From: Oscillibacter sp.
Lineage (GTDB): Bacteria > Bacillota > Clostridia > Oscillospirales > Oscillospiraceae
Direction of reading: 5' to 3'
DNA length: 15,660 nt
Assembly (NCBI GenBank): GCA_022796315.1
Contig: JAAWIL010000029.1
Coordinates: 1-15,660, forward strand
Positions 1 through 7,088 of this stretch are shown piece after piece; the stretch's first letter is position 1; every line of letters starts with the position of its first letter. Below the pieces are notes generated by a model that saw only the letters and a list, made by a program, of their open reading frames with translations, had not been told where the DNA came from and did no database searches. Position numbers and translations under genes: made by a program.

Positions 1-96
1 CTTGCAATCCGCCAGGATTGCGGCGGCTTTTTGCCTTGCTGGACAAAAAATCCCCTCGCCAATCCCCGCACGCTGAGATCCTAAACAGGCTCTGAG
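1..96 (-). repeat. Diverged, edge-truncated copy of the hairpin repeat seen at 14107-14267
   Basis: Read rightwards, this stretch aligns with the reverse complement of the element at 14107-14267. The shared landmarks, in the same order, are CTTGCAATCC, a GCAATCC/GGATTGC hairpin with a 4-base loop (positions 4-21), a CCTTG block, AAAAATCC followed by CTCG, and a degenerate end resembling ACAGGTTCTAAG at about 84-96 (AACAGGCTCTGAG here). The copy is much more diverged than the two others in the window and its left part lies outside it. The repeat family is unnamed by me. The alignment was done by eye, so the right boundary is approximate. Confidence 0.6.
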
Positions 97-276
97 GAAT
101 CAAACGAGGAAAACAGCACATAAAATAACCATTCCCATAAAAACCTGCCGCGCCGCAACGGAACGCGCATCTCCCCCCGGCGATGGGGGTTCACGGCTGC
201 CGGCTGGGCGGCCGGCAGGACAGGAGCGGCCTGAGGAAAGGCCCAGGCGGCAGTTTGTGAGGAGGCGGAACATCCT
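97..276. other. Upstream region of murI, with small hairpins
   Basis: No gene is supported here. An 8-bp inverted repeat, CTGCCGGC/GCCGGCAG, lies at about 198-219, but no T-run follows it. An AT-rich patch around 116-145 could contain a promoter (TAAAAT-like -10), but I cannot pair it with a credible -35. The murI ribosome site AGGAGG is at 260-265. Confidence 0.4.
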
Positions 277-1092
277 ATGGACACACGGGCAATCGGCGTA
301 TTTGACTCCGGCCTCGGCGGTTTGACGGCGGCCCGCTCCCTGCGGCAGATCCTGCCTAGGGAGAATCTCATCTATTTTGGCGATACCGCCCGGGTGCCCT
401 ACGGCGGGCGGTCCCGGGAGACGCTGCTGAAGTACGCCCGGCAGGATGTGCGCTTCCTCCGCTCCTTTGACCTCAAGGCGATTGTCATCGCCTGCGGCAC
501 CGTCTCCACCACCTCCCTGGACACCCTCCAGGCGGAAAACGACCTGCCCATTGTGGGTGTGGTGGAGCCCACCTGCCGCCGGGCCCTGGCCGTGACGCGG
601 GAGAAGCGGGTGGGCCTGATCGCCACCCAGGCCTCGGTTCGCTCCGGAGCCTACGAGGCCGCGCTGCACCGGCTGGACCCGGAGGTGGAGGTCCGGTGCC
701 TGGCCTGCCCGCTGTTCGTGCCCCTGGTGGAGAACGGCCGCTTCCGCCCGGGGGACACGGTGATTGAGACCGTGGCCAGGGAGTACCTGGAGCCCCTGCG
801 GGACACCGGCATCGACACGCTGATCCTGGGCTGCACCCACTACCCGCTGCTGGAGGAGGTGATCGCCGGGATCATGGGCCCGGAGGTCGCCCTGGTCTCC
901 GCCGGGGAGGAGTCCGCCTTTGAGCTCAAGCGGCTGCTGACCGCCGGGGACCTGCGGACCGGAGAGGACCGGGAGGGGGAACTGACCTTCTACGTCAGCG
1001 ACCGGACGGAGGACTTTGAACGCGTCGCCTCGGTTTTTTTGCAGGAGGACCTGCGCCACGCCGCCCAGTGGGTGGACATCGACCGTTATTAA
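277..1092 (+). CDS. murI: Glutamate racemase
   Basis: Cytoplasmic cofactor-independent racemase that interconverts L- and D-glutamate and supplies D-glutamate for peptidoglycan. The 271 residues match the usual family length. Visible family motifs are VFDSGLGGLT at 8-17 with the catalytic-pocket Asp10, PYGGRS at 41-46, the first catalytic cysteine Cys73, and the second in LGCTHYP with Cys186 and His188. The start is fixed by AGGAGG at 260-265, 11 bases upstream. One oddity is that the first cysteine motif reads ACGTVS rather than the common ACNTAS, so the Asn next to Cys73 is Gly. Both cysteines are intact, so I expect activity. The DUF1934 gene follows after 12 bases, suggesting co-transcription. 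Confidence 0.95.
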   Translation: MDTRAIGVFDSGLGGLTAARSLRQILPRENLIYFGDTARVPYGGRSRETLLKYARQDVRFLRSFDLKAIVIACGTVSTTSLDTLQAENDLPIVGVVEPTCRRALAVTREKRVGLIATQASVRSGAYEAALHRLDPEVEVRCLACPLFVPLVENGRFRPGDTVIETVAREYLEPLRDTGIDTLILGCTHYPLLEEVIAGIMGPEVALVSAGEESAFELKRLLTAGDLRTGEDREGELTFYVSDRTEDFERVASVFLQEDLRHAAQWVDIDRY

Positions 1093-1104
1093 AGAGGGAA
1101 CCCC

Positions 1105-1536
1105 ATGGAACAAGAGACCTTTCCGGTGCTGCTGACCATTCGCGGAGAGCAGTACTATGACCACGCCGAGCCGGACGCCACGGAACTTTTGACCGAGGGA
1201 ACCATGACCCTGGCGGAGGACGGAATCACCCTGTGCTACCAGGAGACGGCCCTGACGGGCATGGAGGGCACCACCACCGCCTTCCGGATTCAGGGGGACC
1301 AGGTGGTCCTCACCCGGTCGGGCACGGTGAGCTCCCAGATGATTTTCCAGAAGGGGCGGCAGCACACCTCCCTGTATGAGACGCCCTATGGAGAGCTGGC
1401 GGTGGATATCCAGACCGCCCAGCTGCGGCATAACCTCACCCGGCGGGGGGGATTGCTGGAGATTCAGTACTCCATCGCCGTAGAGCACACCGTCACGGGG
1501 CGGAACCGGTTCAAGATCCAGGTGAGGCGGCGGTAG
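1105..1536 (+). CDS. DUF1934 family protein (YwiB-like)
   Basis: Small 143-residue protein of the DUF1934 family, typified by Bacillus subtilis YwiB and predicted to be a lipocalin-like beta-barrel. Its biochemical role is not established. The sequence is mostly alternating beta-type stretches, with the family-like features VLLTIRGEQYY near the start, a TEGTM segment at about 30, and SSQMIFQKGRQHTSLYETPYG in the middle (about 76-96). There is no signal peptide or membrane segment. The start has a GAGGG ribosome site 6 bases upstream and follows murI by 12 bases. Placement directly before argS repeats the ywiB-argS order of B. subtilis, which supports the family call. The basic end QVRRR is unremarkable. 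Confidence 0.85.
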   Translation: MEQETFPVLLTIRGEQYYDHAEPDATELLTEGTMTLAEDGITLCYQETALTGMEGTTTAFRIQGDQVVLTRSGTVSSQMIFQKGRQHTSLYETPYGELAVDIQTAQLRHNLTRRGGLLEIQYSIAVEHTVTGRNRFKIQVRRR

Positions 1537-1654
1537 GGCCCGGGACTCTGGCCGGGCCGCAGGGGCCGCTCCCCCCGAAACAGGAAAACGATCCGCCGGG
1601 ACAGGAAGACGGCAGGCGGTTCAATAGAATGAAACAGAACGAAAGAGGGTTACT

Positions 1655-3400
1655 ATGACAAATATGATCCAAAACGCGAAGGACCAGGCCGCGGCGCTGG
1701 CCATGAGGGCCTATCAGGCGGCGGCGGCGGACGGCACGCTCCCCCAGGCGGAGGTCAAGACGGCCCCCGTGGAGATCCCCAAGGACACGGCCAACGGCGA
1801 CTTGACCACCACCTTCGCCCTGGCGGCCTCCAAGCAGCTGCGGAAGTCCCCCCGGGACATCGCCCAGGCGCTGCTGGACCACATGGACCTGGAGGACACC
1901 TACTTCGCCTCCGCGGAGATCGCGGGGCCGGGCTTTTTGAATTTCCGCTTCCAGGACCGCTGGTACCGGGGCGTCCTGGAGGCGGTGGAGACGGAGGGGG
2001 ACCGCTACGGAACCTCCGGCGCGCTGAAGGGCCAGAAGATCATGGTGGAGTTCGTCTCCGCCAACCCCACGGGTCCCATGCACATGGGCAACGCCCGGGG
2101 CGGCGTCCTGGGGGACACCCTGGCCGCCGTGCTGGCCGCCTGCGGCGCGGAGGTGAGCCGGGAGTTCTACGTCAACGACGCCGGACACCAGATTGACAAG
2201 TTCGCCCACTCCATTGAGGCCCGCTATCTCCAGCTGATCCGGGGGGAGGACGCCGTGCCCTTCCCGGAGGACGGCTACCAGGGGGAGGACATCCGGGACC
2301 TGGCGAAAGCCTACTACGCCCAAAACGGGGACAAGCTGCTCTCCGCCCCGGAGACGGAGCGCCAGGAGACCCTGGCCCGGTTCGGCCTCAGTGTGAACCT
2401 GCCGAAGATGAAGAGCGACCTGCGGCGGTATAAGATTGAGTATGACACCTGGTTTCTGGAGTCCACCCTCCACGACAGCGGCGCGGTGGCGGAGACCGTG
2501 GACCGCCTGACGGAGCGGGGCTGGACCTATGAGAAGGACGGGGCCCTGTGGCTGAAGACGGCGGACATCCTCCGGGAGAACCTGCGCAGGGCGGGAAAGA
2601 AGGAGGCGGACATCGAGAAGCTGGACCTGAAGGACGACGTGCTCCGCCGGGCCAACGGCTTTTACACCTACTTTGCCGCCGACATCGCCTACCACCGCAA
2701 CAAGTTTGAGACCCGGGGCTTTGACCGGGTGATCAACATCTGGGGCGCGGACCACCACGGCCACGTGGCCCGGCTCAAGGGGGCCCTGGACGCCCTGGGG
2801 CTGAACGGCAGCGAGAAGCTGGACATCGTGCTGATGCAGCTGGTGAAGCTGCTGCGGGACGGGGAACTGGTGAAGATGAGCAAGCGCACCGGCAAGGCCA
2901 TCTCCCTCTCGGACCTGCTGGACGAGGTGCCGGTGGACGCCGCCCGGTGGTTCTTCAACGCCAAGCCCGACACCCAGATGGACTTCGACCTGGGGCTGGC
3001 CGTCCGGGAGGACTCGGAGAATCCCATCTACTACGTGGAGTACGCCCACGCCCGGATCTGCTCCCTGCTGCGGACTCTGGCGGAGGAGGGCGCCGCCGTC
3101 CCGCCGCAGCGGGAGGTGGACATGGCCCTGCTGGCCGGGGAGACGGAGCGGGCCCTGATGAAGCAGATCGCCCAGTTCTGCGAGGAGATCCGCCTGGCGG
3201 CCCGGGACTACGACCCCAGCCACATCAACCGCTGCCTCCAGGAGCTGGCGGGCTGCTTCCACCGCTTCTACAACGCCTGCCGGATCAAGGGCGAGGAGCC
3301 GAAGGTCCAGGCGGCCCGGCTGAAGCTGGCGGACAGCGCCCGGGTGGTGCTGAAAAACGGCCTGCGGCTCATCGGGGTGGACGCGCCGGAGAAGATGTAA
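1655..3400 (+). CDS. argS: Arginyl-tRNA synthetase
   Basis: Class I aminoacyl-tRNA synthetase that charges tRNA-Arg with arginine in the cytoplasm. The 581 residues fit the bacterial family. An N-terminal Arg-tRNA-synt-N-type domain occupies roughly 1-110. It is followed by the catalytic core, with VEFVSANPTGPMHMGNARGG at 131-150 (HMGN at 143-146 is the HIGH signature) and KMSKRTG near 407-413 (the KMSKS-type loop). The C-terminal DALR anticodon-binding domain ends with the typical LRLIGVDAPEKM. The start is chosen because AGAGGG lies 5 bases upstream; a second ATG three codons later is spaced less well. The gene is 118 bases downstream of the DUF1934 gene. That gap contains a GGCCCGG/CCGGGCC hairpin without a T-run, so read-through is likely. 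Confidence 0.97.
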   Translation: MTNMIQNAKDQAAALAMRAYQAAAADGTLPQAEVKTAPVEIPKDTANGDLTTTFALAASKQLRKSPRDIAQALLDHMDLEDTYFASAEIAGPGFLNFRFQDRWYRGVLEAVETEGDRYGTSGALKGQKIMVEFVSANPTGPMHMGNARGGVLGDTLAAVLAACGAEVSREFYVNDAGHQIDKFAHSIEARYLQLIRGEDAVPFPEDGYQGEDIRDLAKAYYAQNGDKLLSAPETERQETLARFGLSVNLPKMKSDLRRYKIEYDTWFLESTLHDSGAVAETVDRLTERGWTYEKDGALWLKTADILRENLRRAGKKEADIEKLDLKDDVLRRANGFYTYFAADIAYHRNKFETRGFDRVINIWGADHHGHVARLKGALDALGLNGSEKLDIVLMQLVKLLRDGELVKMSKRTGKAISLSDLLDEVPVDAARWFFNAKPDTQMDFDLGLAVREDSENPIYYVEYAHARICSLLRTLAEEGAAVPPQREVDMALLAGETERALMKQIAQFCEEIRLAARDYDPSHINRCLQELAGCFHRFYNACRIKGEEPKVQAARLKLADSARVVLKNGLRLIGVDAPEKM

Positions 3401-3454
3401 CCTGAGATTCCCGGCCGCGGAACACTCCCGCGAAACTGCATAAAATTTCCGATT

Positions 3455-3510
3455 CCTCCCTATACTGGAACTACGGCAACCGCGCCGGTTCAGGATAGGG
3501 AGGTTTTTTT
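3455..3510 (+). terminator. Long imperfect hairpin plus T7 tract, overlapping the next gene's promoter and ribosome site
   Basis: CCTCCCTAT (3455-3463) pairs perfectly with ATAGGGAGG (3495-3503). Inside, CTG/CAG, AAC/GTT and CGGC/GCCG continue the stem with small bulges, closing on a loop AACCGC. Seven Ts follow at 3504-3510. This is the form of an intrinsic terminator for transcripts leaving argS. Its right arm contains GGGAGG, the ribosome site of the gene starting at 3512. Confidence 0.75.
3461..3466 (+). promoter_or_regulatory. Candidate -10 element (TATACT) for the DUF6512 gene
   Basis: TATACT matches TATAAT at five of six bases and lies inside the left arm of the hairpin at 3455-3503. 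No good -35 is seen at the normal spacing, so the call is tentative. Initiation about 7 bases downstream would give a leader of about 40 bases that lacks the left arm, leaving the GGGAGG ribosome site at 3498-3503 unpaired. Confidence 0.4.
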
Positions 3511-3511
3511 C

Positions 3512-4066
3512 ATGGGCAGACGGCTGTTTTACTGGGAACTTGCGGGCTTCCTGCTGACGGGGGCCCTGGGGACACTGCTGCACTTCGTCTATGAGTGGAG
3601 CGGCGGCAGCACCCTGGCGGCGGCCTTCTCCGCCGTCAACGAGTCCACCTGGGAGCACATGAAGCTGCTGTTCTTCCCGCTGTTCCTCTTCTCCGTGGTC
3701 CAGGTGTGCGCCATGGGGCGGAACTACCCCAACTTCCTGGCGGTGCGGGCCCTCAGCACCCTGACGGGACTGGCCCTGATCCCGGTGCTGTTCTACACCT
3801 ACTCCGGCGTTCTGGGGCACCACATTGCCTGGGTCAACATCGCCGTCTTTTACCTGGCGGACCTGGGGGCCTTTCTGCTGGACGGCGCCCTGCTGCGGCG
3901 GGGACGGCTGTCCTCGGCCTGGCACCAGCTGCTGGGCCTGCTGGCGCTGTGGGGGCTGGCCTTCTGCTTTGTGTGGTGTACCTTCCACCCGGGGCCGCTG
4001 GCCCTGTGGCGGGACCCCACGACGGCCCTGGCGGGGGTCACGGAATTCCGGAATGTCACGGGGTGA
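3512..4066 (+). CDS. DUF6512-type polytopic membrane protein
   Basis: 184-residue membrane protein with about five hydrophobic segments, at roughly 5-29, 47-69, 74-98, 101-126 and 137-158. The motif NESTWEHMKLLFFPLFLFSV at 43-62 resembles the conserved ESxWEHxKLLFFP segment I associate with the DUF6512 family. Function is unknown and I assign none. The start ATG follows GGGAGG by 8 bases. The gene stands alone between argS and a convergent operon. It may be controlled by the hairpin/promoter overlap just upstream. Its stop is 25 bases before a fragment of the hairpin repeat, and a strong terminator follows. Confidence 0.8.
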   Translation: MGRRLFYWELAGFLLTGALGTLLHFVYEWSGGSTLAAAFSAVNESTWEHMKLLFFPLFLFSVVQVCAMGRNYPNFLAVRALSTLTGLALIPVLFYTYSGVLGHHIAWVNIAVFYLADLGAFLLDGALLRRGRLSSAWHQLLGLLALWGLAFCFVWCTFHPGPLALWRDPTTALAGVTEFRNVTG

Positions 4067-4119
4067 CGGGCCGGGAGGAGCCGCCCCGGCGGCGTTCATC
4101 GGTTGTGAATACAGGTTCT
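4067..4119 (+). repeat. Solo right end of the 161-bp hairpin repeat
   Basis: Positions 4092-4119 are identical over 28 bases to 14241-14268, the right end of the element at 14107-14267. The preceding bases (a GCCGGG..GCCGCC hairpin at about 4070-4086) resemble the GGCGG/CCGCC hairpin at the same place in that element. The remaining left part is absent, because the DUF6512 coding sequence lies there. This is either a truncated copy or a separately preserved end. Confidence 0.75.
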
Positions 4120-4122
4120 AAG

Positions 4123-4163
4123 AGAGCTGTGCGGACAAAAAATTGTCCGCACAGCTCTTTTTA
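4123..4163 (+). terminator. Intrinsic terminator of the DUF6512 gene
   Basis: AGAGCTGTGCGGACAA (4123-4138) and its exact complement (4143-4158) form a 16-bp stem with an AAAA loop, followed by TTTTTA from 4159. It lies between convergent genes. In the leftward direction the stem is followed by CTTAG rather than a T-run, so it is mainly a rightward terminator, although it may also stop the leftward operon. Confidence 0.92.
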
Positions 4164-4169
4164 TGGAGT

Positions 4170-5192
4170 TTATACATTCATCTCCCGGAAGCGCTCCGAC
4201 AGGGCGGCGGTGAGGCGCCACTGCCGCTTCATGTAGGCGTGCAGGGCCTCCGTCCCGGCTCGGTAGGCCTCCAGGGCCGCAGGGGGGTCCTCCAGGTGGG
4301 CCGACAGCGCCAGGGCCGCGGCCCGTCCGCTCTCGATGGCCCCGGAGACCCCCTCCCCCATGGGGTTCAGGAACCCCGCCGACTCGCCGGCGAAGAGGAC
4401 GCGCCCCGCGCCCAGGTCCAGGGGACAGCCGGGGCGGACCCGGGGCATCAGCCAGGAGTCCTCCCGGCGGGCCCGGCCCAGCTCCAGGCCGTGGCGGTCC
4501 CGGAGCTCCGCCAGGAAGCGGCGGTGGAAGTCCGGGAGCCTGCGGTGGTCCATGGCGGAGACGCCCAGGACCAGAAGGTGGTCCTTGACATTGAACCACG
4601 CGTCGTAGTCCGACAGCTCCGGGGCCAGCCAGGCATAGAAATAGTGGGGGTCCAGGCGAATTTGGCCCTCGTAAAATACCTGGTAGGTTCGGACGGCGGG
4701 AGGCGCATGGCCCTGAAGACGGAGGCGGAGCCCGTCCGCCGCGCCGCCGCAGGAGATGACGTAGCGGGCCTCCTCCCGCCGTCCGTCCCGGAAGGTCACG
4801 GTCACGCTCTCCTCCCGGCACCGGGCGGAGAGGACGGCGCAGGCGGGCCGCAGCTCCGCCCCGCTCTCCGCGGCCAGCCCGGCCAGCCAGGCGTCATAGG
4901 AGGACCGCCAGACGTTCAGACCCATCTGGGGGAAGGCGTACTCCCGGCCATGGGCGTCCGTCAGAATCATGCCGCGGTTTTCCGCCGGGGCGCAGGCGAC
5001 GGAGGGCGGCACCGGGCGGCCAAAACAGGACTCCGTCAGGCGCAGGGCCTTCTGGATCAGCATCCCGGAGCAGGATTTGTACCGGGGCAGAGCCGCCCGC
5101 TCCGCCAGCAGCACCCGCAGGCCCCGATCCGCCAGGGTTTTGGCGGCGGCAGACCCGGCGGGACCCGCGCCGGCGACGATGACGTCGTACAT
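4170..5192 (-). CDS. Geranylgeranyl reductase family FAD-dependent oxidoreductase
   Basis: 340-residue flavoprotein of the geranylgeranyl reductase / digeranylgeranylglycerophospholipid reductase-like family (COG0644). Members reduce isoprenoid double bonds or act as flavin monooxygenase-like enzymes; the substrate here is unknown. The N-terminus MYDVIVAGAGPAGSAAAK carries the dinucleotide-binding GxGxxG at 8-13. KSCSG at 39-43 matches the K-x-C-x-G segment of the family. The second FAD motif is VLFAGESAGFLNPMGEGVSG near 273-292, with GES replacing the usual GD. There is no signal peptide. The start has GGGGGAG 7 bases upstream, and only 12 bases separate it from the ABC gene, so it is the last gene of the marR-ABC operon. 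This position suggests chemical modification of a compound that the exporter handles, or of a lipid; that is inference. Confidence 0.82.
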   Translation of the reverse strand: MYDVIVAGAGPAGSAAAKTLADRGLRVLLAERAALPRYKSCSGMLIQKALRLTESCFGRPVPPSVACAPAENRGMILTDAHGREYAFPQMGLNVWRSSYDAWLAGLAAESGAELRPACAVLSARCREESVTVTFRDGRREEARYVISCGGAADGLRLRLQGHAPPAVRTYQVFYEGQIRLDPHYFYAWLAPELSDYDAWFNVKDHLLVLGVSAMDHRRLPDFHRRFLAELRDRHGLELGRARREDSWLMPRVRPGCPLDLGAGRVLFAGESAGFLNPMGEGVSGAIESGRAAALALSAHLEDPPAALEAYRAGTEALHAYMKRQWRLTAALSERFREMNV

Positions 5193-5204
5193 GGAGTCTC
5201 CCCC

Positions 5205-7088
5205 CTACGCCAGCTCCAGCTGGCCGGTGTAGAGCTGATAGTACCGGCCCCGCTGGGCGATGAGGTCGTCGTGGTCTCCCCGCTCCATGATCTCCCCCTG
5301 CTCCAGGACCATGATGGCCTTGGCGTTGCGGACCGTGGACAGGCGGTGGGCGATGACGAAGACCGTCCGGCCCGCCATGAGCCGGTCCATGCCCCGCTCG
5401 ATGAGCTTCTCCGTCCGGGTGTCGATGGAGCTGGTGGCCTCGTCCAGAATCAGCACCGGCGGGTTGGCGCAGGCTGCACGGGCGATGTTCAGCAGCTGCC
5501 GCTCCCCCTGGCTGAGACTGCCGCCGTCGCCGGAGAGCACGGTGGCGTAGCCCTGGGGCAGATGGCGGATGAAGCTGTCCGCCCCCGCCAGCCGGGCGGC
5601 GGCCTCCACCTCCTCATCGGAGGCCTCGGGTCTGCCGTAGCGGATGTTGTCCGCCACGGTGCCGGTGAAGAGGTGGGTGTCCTGCAGCACCACGCCCAGG
5701 GAGCGCCGCAGGGCGTCCTTGCGGATCTCCCGGATGTCAATGCCGTCGTAGGTGATCCGGCCCTCCCGGATCTCGTAGAACCGGTTGATGAGACTGGTGA
5801 TGGTGGTCTTGCCCGCGCCGGTGGAGCCCACAAAGGCCAGCTTCTGGCCGGGCTTGGCGAAGAGGGAGACATCCTTGAGCACCGTCTGGTCCTCGGTGTA
5901 GCCAAAGACCACATGGTCAAAGCGCACGTCCCCCCGCAGGGGCGTCAGGGACCCGTCGGGCCGTTTCCAGGCCCAGGAGCCGGTGTCGTAGTCCGCCTCG
6001 GTCAGCGCGCCGCCGGGGCCCTCCAGGACCCGCGCCAGATCCACCTGGCCCGCGTCCTCCTCCGGAGCGGTCTCCATGACGTCAAAGATCCGCTCCGCGC
6101 CGGCCACGGCGGAGAGAAGGGTGTTCATCTGCTGGGAGATCTGGGTGATGGGCTGGCCCACCTGGCGGGTGTACTGGAGGAAGGCCCCCAGGTCTCCCAG
6201 GCGGAAGGCCCCGCCGCTGTGGATGGCGAACACCGCCCCCACGCAGCAGCTGAGGGCGTAATTCAGGTAGTTCAGGTTCCCCATGAGGGGCATCATGACG
6301 CCGGCGTAGATCTGGGCGCGGGTGCCGGCCCGGCGGTAGGATTCGTTGCGCTCCCGGAAGCCCTCCCGGGCGGCGTGCTCGTGGTTGAAGACCTTGATGA
6401 CCTTCTGGCCCTCGATCATCTCCTCGATGTAGCCGTTGACCTGGCCCAGGGCGCTCTGCTGGGCGGCGAAGTACCGCCGGCTGCGGCTGCCGATGCTCTT
6501 GACCACCCACAGCATCAGACCCAGCACGGCGAAGGTGATCAGGGTCAGAAGAGGGCTCAGCACCAGCATCATGGCGATGGTGCCCAGGAAGTTCAGCGTG
6601 CAGGAGACGAGGCTTCCGAAGCTGTTGCCCAGGGCCTCGGAGACCGTCTCGATGTCGTTGGTGTAGCGGCTCATGAGGTCGCCGTGGGTGTGGGTGTCAA
6701 AGTATCCCAGGGGCAGGCGCTGCATCTTGGCGAAGAGGTCCTCCCGGATCTGGGCCACGCAGGTCTGGGACACGTTGACCATGATCTTGGCGTAGCCGTA
6801 GGAGCAGGCCGCCCCCACCACATATACCCCGCCCATAAGGCACAGCATGGCCGCGAGACCGGGGAAGTCCCCCGGGAGGATATAGTCGTTGATCAGAGGC
6901 TTGATGAGGTAGGACCCGCCTACGGTACAGGCGGAGCTGACCACCAGCAGGACCACCACCAGGGCCAGGTGGAGCCGGTAGGCGCCCAGGTACCGCATCA
7001 GCCGGCGGAGGGTCTCCCGCACATGCTTGGGCTTGCGGAAGCCCTGAGGGGGCCCGCCGTGGGGGCCGTGGGGATGTTTCTCAGCCAT
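5205..7088 (-). CDS. ABC exporter half-transporter, catalytically competent subunit of a heterodimer
   Basis: 627-residue fused permease-ATPase. The six-helix ABC_membrane domain spans about 30-330 and the ATP-binding domain about 385-620. Motifs: Walker A GSTGAGKTT 421-429, Q-loop Gln469, signature LSQGE 525-529 (degenerate; the canonical form is LSGGQ), Walker B VLILDE with catalytic Glu550, and switch His581. Together with the upstream gene product it forms an asymmetric pair of the TM287/288, LmrCD or BmrCD type: this subunit supplies the good Walker B and H-loop but the poor signature. Start 7088 is preferred over an ATG at 7118 because AAGGAGG lies 8 bases upstream of it. It overlaps the stop of the upstream gene by 8 bases, suggesting coupled translation. 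Likely role: efflux of amphiphilic compounds or drugs; the substrate is not readable from sequence. Confidence 0.93.
   Translation of the reverse strand: MAEKHPHGPHGGPPQGFRKPKHVRETLRRLMRYLGAYRLHLALVVVLLVVSSACTVGGSYLIKPLINDYILPGDFPGLAAMLCLMGGVYVVGAACSYGYAKIMVNVSQTCVAQIREDLFAKMQRLPLGYFDTHTHGDLMSRYTNDIETVSEALGNSFGSLVSCTLNFLGTIAMMLVLSPLLTLITFAVLGLMLWVVKSIGSRSRRYFAAQQSALGQVNGYIEEMIEGQKVIKVFNHEHAAREGFRERNESYRRAGTRAQIYAGVMMPLMGNLNYLNYALSCCVGAVFAIHSGGAFRLGDLGAFLQYTRQVGQPITQISQQMNTLLSAVAGAERIFDVMETAPEEDAGQVDLARVLEGPGGALTEADYDTGSWAWKRPDGSLTPLRGDVRFDHVVFGYTEDQTVLKDVSLFAKPGQKLAFVGSTGAGKTTITSLINRFYEIREGRITYDGIDIREIRKDALRRSLGVVLQDTHLFTGTVADNIRYGRPEASDEEVEAAARLAGADSFIRHLPQGYATVLSGDGGSLSQGERQLLNIARAACANPPVLILDEATSSIDTRTEKLIERGMDRLMAGRTVFVIAHRLSTVRNAKAIMVLEQGEIMERGDHDDLIAQRGRYYQLYTGQLELA

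Noticed and set aside
1511..4099. An 862-residue minus-strand open frame across argS and the DUF6512 gene
   Set aside because: It lies opposite argS, has skewed Pro/Gly/Val/Gln composition and crosses a terminator. It is a codon-bias shadow.
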